Assembly: GCA_009377375.1 (NCBI GenBank)
Contig: WHUE01000045.1
Span: 1 to 32,744, forward strand
Length of the DNA: 32,744 nt
Reading direction: 5' to 3'
Source of the DNA: Alphaproteobacteria bacterium
Lineage (GTDB): Bacteria; Pseudomonadota; Alphaproteobacteria; MPNO01; UBA2964
Shown in pieces: positions 25,290 through 32,744 of the stretch. Within the stretch, counting starts at the first letter, position 1. Each line of letters opens with the position of its first letter. A program made the position numbers and the translations under genes. The notes under the pieces are model-generated. The model was not told the origin of the DNA and ran no database searches. It saw only the letters and a list, made by a program, of their open reading frames with translations.

Positions 25290-25805
25290 ATGGACGAGGT
25301 CAAATGGTTGATGGCGCGGGAAATCCCCCGCCTGCGGCGGTTCGCTCTCACGCTGGTCGACACGCCGGAGGAGGCGGATGATCTCGTGCAGGACTGCCTG
25401 GAACGCGCCATCCGCAAGCGTCATCTCTGGCGGCGGCACGGGAGCATACGGAGCTGGTTGTACCGGGTGCTCTACAACATCTTCGTCAACCAGGGCATGC
25501 ACCGGCAGCGCCGACGCCGGCAGTTGCCGATTGCAAGCGTCGCGGATGCGCAGCTCTCCTCCCCGGCGCGCCAGGAGGACGAGCTCGAGATCCAGGACAT
25601 CGGCGAGGCGATGAACCGCCTGCCGGACGACCAGCGCGCCGCGATCGTGCTCGTTGCGGTGGAAGGGTTCTCCTACGACGAGGCCGCAGCCGCGATGGAC
25701 GTTCCGGTGGGCACCGTCCGCTCCAGGCTGTCGCGCGGCCGCGAACATCTCAGGGGGCTGTACGCCGAGCGAGATCAGGATCCGAAGCTGCGGCGGGTAA
25801 AGTAG
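25290..25805 (+). CDS. ECF-family RNA polymerase sigma factor
   Basis: 171 aa. Contains sigma region 2 (LRRFALTLVDTPEEADDLVQDCLERAI...WLYRVLYNIFVNQ, ~15-70) and region 4 (AMNRLPDDQRAAIVLVAVEGFSYDEAAAAMDVPVGTVRSRLSRGREHL, ~107-154) with no region 3, as in extracytoplasmic-function sigma factors. It does not show the NepR/PhyR neighbours of EcfG. The ATG at 25290 has AAAGGG upstream; the frame extends 20 codons further but overlaps the promoter. The anti-sigma gene starts 2 bases after its stop, which makes a typical sigma/anti-sigma operon. Confidence 0.95.
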   Translation: MDEVKWLMAREIPRLRRFALTLVDTPEEADDLVQDCLERAIRKRHLWRRHGSIRSWLYRVLYNIFVNQGMHRQRRRRQLPIASVADAQLSSPARQEDELEIQDIGEAMNRLPDDQRAAIVLVAVEGFSYDEAAAAMDVPVGTVRSRLSRGREHLRGLYAERDQDPKLRRVK

Positions 25806-25807
25806 CC

Positions 25808-26734
25808 ATGACCGACGAATGCACACCGGACGAAGTCGAATTCGACCTGATGGCGTATGTGGACGGGCATCTGGAGGACGATCCGCAGCGCAAGGCGAAG
25901 GTGGAGGACCGGCTCCGCGCGTCGCCGGAGGATGCGGCGCGCGCGGCGGCATACAGGGCGCAGAACGCCGCCCTGCGGCGGCGCTACGGCAGGCGGGTCG
26001 ACGATGCCGTGCCTGAGCGGTTGTACAGGATTCTCCGGGACCGGCCGCTGCGCCCGGCGAGGACGGCCGCCAGGGTCGCGGCCGCCCTCGCCCTGACGAC
26101 GGCCGCCGGCCTGTCGGGCTGGTGGATCGGCCGGTCGGCGCCGCCCGTCGAGGCTCCCCTGTCGCTGGTGGAGATCGACCAGATCGACCGTCTCCTGCCC
26201 GGTCCCGGCGATGTGCCCACGCGGCAGCTCGCGCTGGCGCCGGGCGCCGCTGCCCGCGGCCAGGTCGACGAGAAGATTTCCCTGAGCCTCCGGATGCCCG
26301 ACCTGTCCGGCCGCGGCTACGCCCTGATGCGGAAGGAAACCGTCCACGTGGCGGGAGAGCGGATGGTCCAGCTGACATACGGCAGGCAGGACGGGCAGAG
26401 GTTCAGCGTTTTCCTCCAGCCGAGAACGGACGTTCACACGCCGCAGATCGAGCTGGTCCGCCGGAAGGGCTTCTGGGTCGCCTACTGGCGCGAGGGACCG
26501 CTGGCGTCCACCCTCGCCGCCCGGCTGTCCCGCGAAGAGGTTCAGGAACTGGCCCGGGATGTCCGACGCGGGATGCAGGACCAGAACCGCCTTATCCCTA
26601 CGATCCAGGCCAACCCCGCCCCGTTGGCGCTGCCCGGGCTGGCGGCAGGGTCGGGGGCGCCGGTGACGCCCGATCCCCCCGGTTTCCGCGCTGTTCAGCC
26701 GGTCGATCCCGTCGGAATCCTGCGGACAAACTGA
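25808..26734 (+). CDS. Transmembrane anti-sigma factor
   Basis: 308 aa. The N-terminal cytoplasmic part ([48 protein letters not shown], 14-61) has the pattern of anti-sigma domains that hold ECF sigma factors. There is no His-x3-Cys-x2-Cys zinc motif. One membrane segment at about 87-108, then a periplasmic domain of ~190 residues that probably senses an envelope signal. It lies immediately after the sigma gene, in the same operon. The signal and any release protease are unknown; the S41 protease nearby is a possible but untested partner. Confidence 0.85.
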   Translation: MTDECTPDEVEFDLMAYVDGHLEDDPQRKAKVEDRLRASPEDAARAAAYRAQNAALRRRYGRRVDDAVPERLYRILRDRPLRPARTAARVAAALALTTAAGLSGWWIGRSAPPVEAPLSLVEIDQIDRLLPGPGDVPTRQLALAPGAAARGQVDEKISLSLRMPDLSGRGYALMRKETVHVAGERMVQLTYGRQDGQRFSVFLQPRTDVHTPQIELVRRKGFWVAYWREGPLASTLAARLSREEVQELARDVRRGMQDQNRLIPTIQANPAPLALPGLAAGSGAPVTPDPPGFRAVQPVDPVGILRTN

Positions 26735-26766
26735 GGCACGACGAGGAGCGGCGGACCGCGCAAAAC

Positions 26767-26794
26767 TTGACAGCAGCAACGGGCGCGCTATCTT
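26767..26794 (+). promoter_or_regulatory. Sigma-70 promoter of rpmG
   Basis: Perfect TTGACA, 16 bases, TATCTT (4 of 6). It lies in the gap after the anti-sigma gene, 39 bases before the rpmG ATG. One of the better promoters in the window, as expected for a ribosomal protein gene. Confidence 0.7.
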
Positions 26795-26832
26795 GCGCCG
26801 CAACGTGGCAATCCGGCCAGGAGTACCGAACC

Positions 26833-27000
26833 ATGGGCAAGGCGAATTCGATCCAGATCAGGCTGGTGAGCACCGAAGACACCGGCTACTACTACATCAC
26901 GCGCAAGAACCCGCGCACGAAGACCGAAAAGATGGAAGTGCGCAAGTACGACCCGGTCGTGCGCAAGCACACGGTCTTCAAGGAAGCGAAGATCAAGTAG
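26833..27000 (+). CDS. rpmG: Ribosomal protein L33
   Basis: 55 aa, starting [55 protein letters not shown] in pattern: full L33 length with the usual lysine-rich end. It has no Cys, so it is the zinc-free (C-minus) form. AGGAG ribosome site. It stands alone between its own promoter and an intrinsic terminator. A longer in-frame extension to 26122 overlaps the anti-sigma gene and is not coding. Confidence 0.97.
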   Translation: MGKANSIQIRLVSTEDTGYYYITRKNPRTKTEKMEVRKYDPVVRKHTVFKEAKIK

Positions 27001-27025
27001 CGTCCGCCGTCCAGGCGAACGATCG

Positions 27026-27052
27026 AGGCCGCGTCATCCTGCGCGGCCTTTT
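27026..27052 (+). terminator. Intrinsic terminator of rpmG
   Basis: AGGCCGCG / CGCGGCCT stem with an 8-base loop, followed by TTTTCGTTT. A good intrinsic terminator 26 bases after the rpmG stop. Confidence 0.85.
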
Positions 27053-27078
27053 CGTTTGTCCGGACTGCGCCGGTCGCG

Positions 27079-27100
27079 AAAAAGCCGGCGCGAAGCCGGC
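27079..27100 (-). terminator. Intrinsic terminator of divK-pleD
   Basis: On the minus strand GCCGGC-TTCGC-GCCGGC followed by TTTTTCG, 30 bases past the pleD stop. It faces the rpmG terminator, so the two units end back to back. Confidence 0.8.
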
Positions 27101-27130
27101 CCCCCATCGCCCGCCATCCTGTGCGGCGCC

Positions 27131-28555
<1,425 letters not shown>

Positions 28556-28587
28556 GGGGCAACCTGTCCCGTTCTAAATTGTCAGTT

Positions 28588-28953
28588 TCAGTTAAGGACT
28601 TTCTCGATGGTCTCGAGAAAGGTGGAAACGGAAATCGGCTTAGCGATATAGGCCTCGCAACCGCCATTGCGGATTTTCTCTTCGTCGCCCTTCATGGCGA
28701 AGGCCGTGACCGCGATTACCGGAATGCCCTTCAGCTCCTCGTCGTCCTTGATCCAGCGGGTGACTTCCAGCCCCGATACCTCGGGAAGCTGGATATCCAT
28801 CAGGATCAGGTCCGGCCGATGCTCTCGGGCGATCGCCAGCGCCTCGCGGCCGTCACGGGTCTGAAGGGTGGTATAGCCGTGCACCTCGAGCAGGTCATGA
28901 AACAGCTTCATGTTCAGCTCGTTGTCCTCGACGATCAGAATTTTCTTGGACAT
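28588..28953 (-). CDS. divK: Single-domain response regulator DivK
   Basis: 121 aa, one receiver domain only: [23 protein letters not shown], phospho-acceptor D53 ([17 protein letters not shown]), conserved T/A and K ([22 protein letters not shown]). DivK acts in the PleC/DivJ-DivL-CckA pathway that sets CtrA activity and cell polarity in alphaproteobacteria. The ATG at 28953 has AAGGA upstream; a 23-codon in-frame extension is not family-like. First gene of the divK-pleD unit. Confidence 0.96.
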   Translation of the reverse strand: MSKKILIVEDNELNMKLFHDLLEVHGYTTLQTRDGREALAIAREHRPDLILMDIQLPEVSGLEVTRWIKDDEELKGIPVIAVTAFAMKGDEEKIRNGGCEAYIAKPISVSTFLETIEKVLN

Positions 28954-29177
28954 GCCTGTTCCTTCGGCTTGCCTGAGCCAGGCCCGGCGGCGAGACGATT
29001 CCCGTCCGACAAGCGAAGCCAACCCAAGTGCTCAACGCGACCGCGCCACCGCAGTCCTTAACGACCCGTATCCTGTCCGCAGAAGGTTAATAATCAATGA
29101 TCGCCGGCAACCTTCCGCCGACCGGATTCCAAGCGTCGGTCCCCCGACGAACGCCGTCCCGACATCATTAGGTACAA

Positions 29178-29203
29178 GGAACATAGTTTCAATTCGAATT
29201 GTC
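29178..29203 (+). promoter_or_regulatory. Weak ECF-like promoter candidate of the ROK gene
   Basis: GGAACA, 17 bases, GTCA, 54 bases upstream of the ATG at 29258. It has the same spacing as the three elements near the sigma gene but lacks their extended match, so it may be chance. Confidence 0.35.
29190..29201. repeat. CAATTCGAATTG palindrome
   Basis: Perfect 12-bp AT-rich palindrome inside the spacer of the candidate ROK promoter. A plausible operator position, unsupported otherwise. Confidence 0.3.
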
Positions 29204-29257
29204 AGGATTTCCGTGCTGCGGTATCGCTACCGCCGGACGCGGACGGACAGCGGAACC

Positions 29258-30160
29258 ATGCGTATCGGAATCGACCTCGGCGGCACCAAGATCGAGTTCA
29301 TCGCGCTGACGGCGGACGGCGCGGCGCGGCTGCGCGAACGGCTTGCGACCCCCGCCGGCGACTACGCGGCCACCATACGCGCCATCGCCGACGGCGTACG
29401 GGGAATAGAAGCCCGGCTGGATGCGTCGGGCACCGTCGGGATCGGCATCCCCGGATCGGTCTCTCCCGCTACCGGCCGGGTCCGCAACGCCAACTCGACC
29501 TGGCTGAACGGCAGGCCGCTGGAGCGCGACCTGGAACAGGCGCTCGGACGACCGGTGCGGCTGGCGAACGACGCCAACTGCTTCACCCTGTCGGAGGCGA
29601 CCGACGGCGCGGGGGCCGGGTTCGGGGTGGTGTTCGGCGTGATCCTGGGCACCGGCGTCGGAGGCGGGTTGGCTGTCGATGGCCGCCTGCTGGCAGGACG
29701 CAACGCGATCGCCGGTGAATGGGGCCACAACCCGTTGCCCTGGCCGGAAGACGACGAGCGTCCGGGGCCGAGCTGCTATTGCGGCCGGCAGGGCTGCATC
29801 GAGACCTTCCTGTCCGGCCCGGCGCTGGTCCGCAGCTGCGTCACGGGCGAAGGGATCTCGGCCGAAGCGATCGCCGCCCGCGCCGAAGCAGGGGAGCCGG
29901 CGGCGCGGCGCGCGATCGCGCGGTACGAACAGCGGCTGGCTCGCGCGCTCGCCGCGGTGGTGAACCTGGTCGACCCCGACGCGATCGTGCTGGGAGGCGG
30001 CGTTTCCAATATCGGGACGCTGTACGAGCGGGTTCCCGTGCTGATGCCGCCCTGGGTGTTCGCCGACCGCGCCGAAACGCCGATCCGCCCGGCCCTGCAC
30101 GGGGATTCCAGCGGCGTGCGCGGCGCCGCATGGCTGTGGCCGGAGGGCGGGGCCCGGTAA
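29258..30160 (+). CDS. ROK-family sugar kinase
   Basis: 300 aa. ATP-binding phosphate-1 motif GIDLGGTKIEF (4-14), the GIPGSVSP and NDANCFTLSEA segments with a catalytic Asp, the GTGVGGGL phosphate-2 motif, and the ROK zinc site (EWGHNPLPW ... CYCGRQGCIETFLSGPAL) are seen. These proteins phosphorylate hexoses such as fructose, mannose or N-acetylglucosamine; the sequence suggests a bacterial fructokinase/NagK type but the substrate is not settled. The start at 29258 gives the canonical N-terminus. It ends 2 bases before the convergent DUF1849 gene. Confidence 0.92.
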   Translation: MRIGIDLGGTKIEFIALTADGAARLRERLATPAGDYAATIRAIADGVRGIEARLDASGTVGIGIPGSVSPATGRVRNANSTWLNGRPLERDLEQALGRPVRLANDANCFTLSEATDGAGAGFGVVFGVILGTGVGGGLAVDGRLLAGRNAIAGEWGHNPLPWPEDDERPGPSCYCGRQGCIETFLSGPALVRSCVTGEGISAEAIAARAEAGEPAARRAIARYEQRLARALAAVVNLVDPDAIVLGGGVSNIGTLYERVPVLMPPWVFADRAETPIRPALHGDSSGVRGAAWLWPEGGAR

Positions 30161-30162
30161 TT

Positions 30163-31002
30163 CTACGGGCGGCCGCAATCGGGAACCGGCAGCATCTCCA
30201 CCTGTTCCAGCGCCGCGCGGACGGTGAATTCCTCGAAATCGATCACCAGATCGTCGGCTACCCCGTTGGCGAACATCAACATCGCCATCTCGTGCTTGGG
30301 CTCCGCCTCGGACGCCCCGGTGTCGAAATAGGCGATGGTCGCGTTGAACATCGCGAGCCCGGCCAACTTGGCCGCCGCCTTGCCCGCCTCCGGCTTGTCG
30401 CGCGCGGGGGTAAGCACCGCGTTGACCTGAAAGGCGCCCTCCTCGCCCATGCCGTCGAAGACAAGGCGCGAGATCGTCCTGCTGCGCTTGAGCCTCACGC
30501 CGGCGTCCAGGACGACCTTGGAATGGGCGACCGGAAACAGCGTGCCCTTCGGCAAGGGGACATCGCGCGGTTCGGGCTGGGTAAAGGTCACGGTCCCGCC
30601 CCCGTCGCCGCCGATCCGGGCGACACCTTCGACGCGATCGGTTTCCCTGTCGTTGGCGAGGTTCCGCAGGGTGAAGGTGTATTGGCGGGAATCATCCGAT
30701 TCCCAGCTCGACGCGTGGGTGGCGACGCGCACCGGGTCGCCCTCCGCCATGACAAGGTCCAGCACCGATCGGTGATCGAAGGTCCACCCCTGGCAGTCGT
30801 GTTGCCATTGGACCGCCATGCGGCCGGTCGCCGCGGTAATGCCGCTGCCGCCGCGCGCGGACTCCAGCGTCATGGCGTAGACCGCCCGGTGCGGCGCAAA
30901 CCCGTCGGCATGCGCCGCGGGAACGGCCCAGCCCAGCGTCGCCGTCATAGCTGCCAGCGCGGCCGCGAGGCAGCCCCGCCTGAGACGTCTTCGCATCGAC
31001 AT
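30163..31002 (-). CDS. DUF1849/EipB-family periplasmic protein
   Basis: 279 aa (start ATG 31002, or 30996 two codons in). Signal peptide ~1-32 (ends AHA). The mature part begins FAPHRAVYAMTLESARGGSGITAATGRM, the start of the DUF1849 (EipB) fold, an alphaproteobacterial periplasmic beta-spiral protein known from Brucella to support envelope integrity. Two cysteines, C70 (QHDCQGW) and C276 (PDCGRP), match the pair that forms the conserved disulfide in that family. No membrane segment besides the signal. Confidence 0.9.
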   Translation of the reverse strand: MSMRRRLRRGCLAAALAAMTATLGWAVPAAHADGFAPHRAVYAMTLESARGGSGITAATGRMAVQWQHDCQGWTFDHRSVLDLVMAEGDPVRVATHASSWESDDSRQYTFTLRNLANDRETDRVEGVARIGGDGGGTVTFTQPEPRDVPLPKGTLFPVAHSKVVLDAGVRLKRSRTISRLVFDGMGEEGAFQVNAVLTPARDKPEAGKAAAKLAGLAMFNATIAYFDTGASEAEPKHEMAMLMFANGVADDLVIDFEEFTVRAALEQVEMLPVPDCGRP

Positions 31003-31142
31003 GGCCCGATTATGTCATGTCCGGCGCGTATTCACCATGCCGGCGGCAGGATTCGCCGCCTCCGCCCGGCAGGAATTGCCCATGGCGGGCATACGGCGCC
31101 GCGGGGCGGGCCGAAGCGCGCCGGCATCCCGGGATTCCGGCC

Positions 31143-31158
31143 TGGCATGGTTCTTGCA
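31143..31158 (+). promoter_or_regulatory. Sigma-54 (RpoN) promoter of the GGDEF gene
   Basis: CTGGCATG-GTTC-TTGCA: -24 GG and -12 GC elements with the required 10-base gap, one mismatch from the YTGGCACG-N4-TTGCW consensus. It lies 55 bases upstream of the ATG at 31213, in a non-coding gap. RpoN promoters need an enhancer-binding activator; none is visible in the window. Confidence 0.7.
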
Positions 31159-31212
31159 TCGTCCGGCCCGGATAGATTGAACCGGCAAACGGCGACCAGG
31201 ACGCGAGGCACG

Positions 31213-31914
31213 ATGGAACTGATACCCCATTCCGACCCAGTGGACGATCCCGAACTGATCAACAAGATCGGCGTCATCACACACCAGCTTCTCAAGGACC
31301 TGCCCGCCGACAAGGAGGCGCGGGCCCAGACGCTGCTGGAACGCACGCTGCGCTATGCCGCCGAAAGCGAGCAGCGCATGGCCGACCAGATGGCCCGCAT
31401 CTCGCAGCTTGAGTTCCTGTCGAACACCGACGCGCTGACCGGGCTGCTGAACCGCCGCGGCTTCTGCGACCATCTCGGCTACGCGCTCGGCCGCGCCCGG
31501 CGTTACGGCGAGACCGGCGTCGTCGCCTATTGCGATCTCGACACCTTCAAGTCGGTCAATGACGCGTTCGGCCACTCGGCGGGCGATGCGCTTCTGATGC
31601 GGGTCGGCGACGCGCTCGCGGGCTCGGTGCGCGACATCGACATCGTCGGCCGGCTGGGCGGCGACGAGTTCGGCGTGGTGCTGGTGAACACGAGCTGGAA
31701 GGACGGCGCGAAACGCCTCCGCTCGCTGCACTGGAAGCTCGACAACACGGCCGCCAGCTATCGCGGGCGCGACATTCCGGTGCAGGTCAGCGTCGGCGTC
31801 GAGCCATATGGCCCGCACGACAACCCAGAAGAGCTGCTGCACCGCGCCGACATGGCGATGTACTACAACAAGCGCCGCAAGCACGCCGGCCCGGTGCCGA
31901 CGGCCGCCGAGTAG
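31213..31914 (+). CDS. Diguanylate cyclase (GGDEF protein)
   Basis: 233 aa. A short helical N-terminus (~1-65, no recognisable sensor or membrane segment, probably coiled coil at 45-70) leads into a GGDEF domain: NTDALTGLLNRRGF, CDLDTFKSVNDAFGHSAGD, RLGGDEFG at 147-154 with the inhibitory RxxD site R140-D143, and RADMAMYYNKRRK. The active-site motif is intact, so cyclase activity is likely and feedback-inhibited. The ATG at 31213 has GAGG upstream. It is convergent with aspS, 11 bases apart. Confidence 0.92.
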   Translation: MELIPHSDPVDDPELINKIGVITHQLLKDLPADKEARAQTLLERTLRYAAESEQRMADQMARISQLEFLSNTDALTGLLNRRGFCDHLGYALGRARRYGETGVVAYCDLDTFKSVNDAFGHSAGDALLMRVGDALAGSVRDIDIVGRLGGDEFGVVLVNTSWKDGAKRLRSLHWKLDNTAASYRGRDIPVQVSVGVEPYGPHDNPEELLHRADMAMYYNKRRKHAGPVPTAAE

Positions 31915-31925
31915 CCGCGCGGCGC

Positions 31926-32744
31926 CTACCCCTTGGGCGGAGGCTGGACGACGCGGATGTGCAGCTCCGCCAGCCGGTCGTCCGTGACCGGGGCCGGCGC
32001 TTCCATCATCAGGTCCTGCGCCTGCTGGGTCATCGGGAACAGCGTGACCTCGCGGATGTTGTGCTCGTTGGCCAGCAGCATGACGATCCGGTCGATGCCG
32101 GGGGCCGAGCCGCCGCAGGGCGGGGCGCCGAATCTCAGCGATTTCAGCATGCCGCCGAACCGGGCTTCCAGCTCGTCGGCGCCGTATCCCGCGATCTCGA
32201 ACGCCTTGTACATGACGCCCAGGTTGTGGTTCCGGATCGCCCCGGAGGACAGTTCCACCCCGTTGCAGACGATGTCGTACTGCCACGCCTTGATCGCCAG
32301 CGGGTCCATCGTCTCCAGCGCCTCCAGCCCGCCCTGGGGCATGGAGAAGGGATTGTGGCTGAACTCTATCTTGCCGGTGCGCTCGTCGCGCTCGTACATC
32401 GGGAAATCCACGATCCAGCAGAAGCGGAAGGAATCGTCCGTGATCAGGTCCATGTCCTGGGCGATGCGAGTGCGCGCAAGCCCAGCGAAGCTAGCTGCCG
32501 CATCAGGCTTGCCCGCTACAAAGAAGACAGCGTCGCCACTGGTCAATCCAGCAATTTTTGCGATCTCCTTGTAGCGTTCTGCATCGAGGTTTCTTGCGAT
32601 CGGCCCCTTGGCAATTGTAAATGTTTCCCCTGAGGTAAATCTGACAAATAACTCCCGGATGTCTTCCGGTGCTTTTTCCGGATGCTCAATGAATTCCGGA
32701 TTTTGGTCGATGGTCAATCCTTCGTCATAGATTATGTAGCCTAG
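31926..32744 (-). CDS. aspS: Aspartyl-tRNA synthetase, 5' part missing
   Basis: The frame is open to the window edge, so the gene starts outside. About 272 residues are visible: the end of the bacterial GAD insertion domain (LGYIIYDEG...[33 protein letters not shown]), [33 protein letters not shown] and class II motif 3 in [12 protein letters not shown]. It attaches Asp to tRNA(Asp); whether it also charges tRNA(Asn), for GatCAB to amidate, cannot be read from this part. GC falls sharply to about 48% from 32521 to the edge, against about 67% at 32461-32520. Stop at 31926. Confidence 0.95.
   Translation of the reverse strand, partial: LGYIIYDEGLTIDQNPEFIEHPEKAPEDIRELFVRFTSGETFTIAKGPIARNLDAERYKEIAKIAGLTSGDAVFFVAGKPDAAASFAGLARTRIAQDMDLITDDSFRFCWIVDFPMYERDERTGKIEFSHNPFSMPQGGLEALETMDPLAIKAWQYDIVCNGVELSSGAIRNHNLGVMYKAFEIAGYGADELEARFGGMLKSLRFGAPPCGGSAPGIDRIVMLLANEHNIREVTLFPMTQQAQDLMMEAPAPVTDDRLAELHIRVVQPPPKG

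Larger units (their letters stand above)
28954..29257. other. 304-bp divergent gap between divK and the ROK gene
   Basis: No gene is visible. Around 29065-29100 it is AT-richer, with TTAAC and TTAAT motifs (29075-29095 region) that recall CtrA half sites (TTAAC), but a full TTAA-N7-TTAA site is absent. At 29178-29203 a GGAACA-N17-GTCA element precedes the ROK gene, and at 29190-29201 there is a 12-bp palindrome. Confidence 0.4.

Overview
The window is GC-rich DNA (mostly about 65-70% GC by eye) densely packed with genes on both strands. The organism looks like an alphaproteobacterium, probably of the Rhodospirillales type. The reasons are the divK-pleD cell-cycle pair, a DUF1849/EipB envelope protein, the gatCAB-ruvX and plsY-dprA-topA-rnr blocks, and envelope genes paired with ECF-type promoters. 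The assignment is an inference from gene content; there is no rRNA or tRNA in the window.

Layout. 1-2977: the 3' part of a protein with two cupin repeats, then a 91-bp convergent gap holding a perfect 16-bp parS-type palindrome, a TauD/TfdA-like dioxygenase, a YfcG-like glutathione transferase and a small unknown protein. 3018-7117: the tRNA-dependent amidotransferase genes gatC-gatA ... gatB on the minus strand, with two unrelated small genes (a 107-aa membrane protein and a lower-GC DUF1877 protein) between gatA and gatB. 7228-8618: ruvX and an AEC-family permease. 8716-12212: a copper-handling cluster made of a His-rich exported protein, a periplasmic cupredoxin, the CopA multicopper oxidase and the CopB outer-membrane protein. 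12300-14547: a flavin reductase-like protein, a small parvulin, a SprA-type putative metalloprotease and a small unknown gene. 14849-21580: plsY-dprA-topA-rnr, all plus strand. 21752-26734: an S41 lipoprotein protease, a DUF4340 protein, a DUF4168 protein and an ECF sigma/anti-sigma pair. 26833-28953: rpmG, then pleD and divK on the minus strand. 29258 to the end: a ROK sugar kinase, a DUF1849 protein, a GGDEF diguanylate cyclase with a sigma-54-type promoter, and the 3' part of aspS running off the edge.

How the parts fit. The amidotransferase, L33, AspRS, topoisomerase I, RNase R, RuvX and DprA genes are core information processing. CopA, CopB, the cupredoxin and the His-rich protein form one periplasm/outer-membrane copper detoxification unit. 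The ECF sigma gene, the divergent DUF4168 gene and the DUF4340 gene each have an upstream element of the form GGAAC(C/T)-N17-GTC(C/T), so they look like one small self-regulated envelope-stress regulon. DivK, PleD and the separate GGDEF protein link the right side of the window to cell-cycle and c-di-GMP signalling.

The observations most worth a second look are the parS site, the ECF promoter set, the sigma-54 promoter in front of the GGDEF gene, the sharp fall in GC inside aspS, the accessory blocks inserted among core genes, and the tandem cupin protein.
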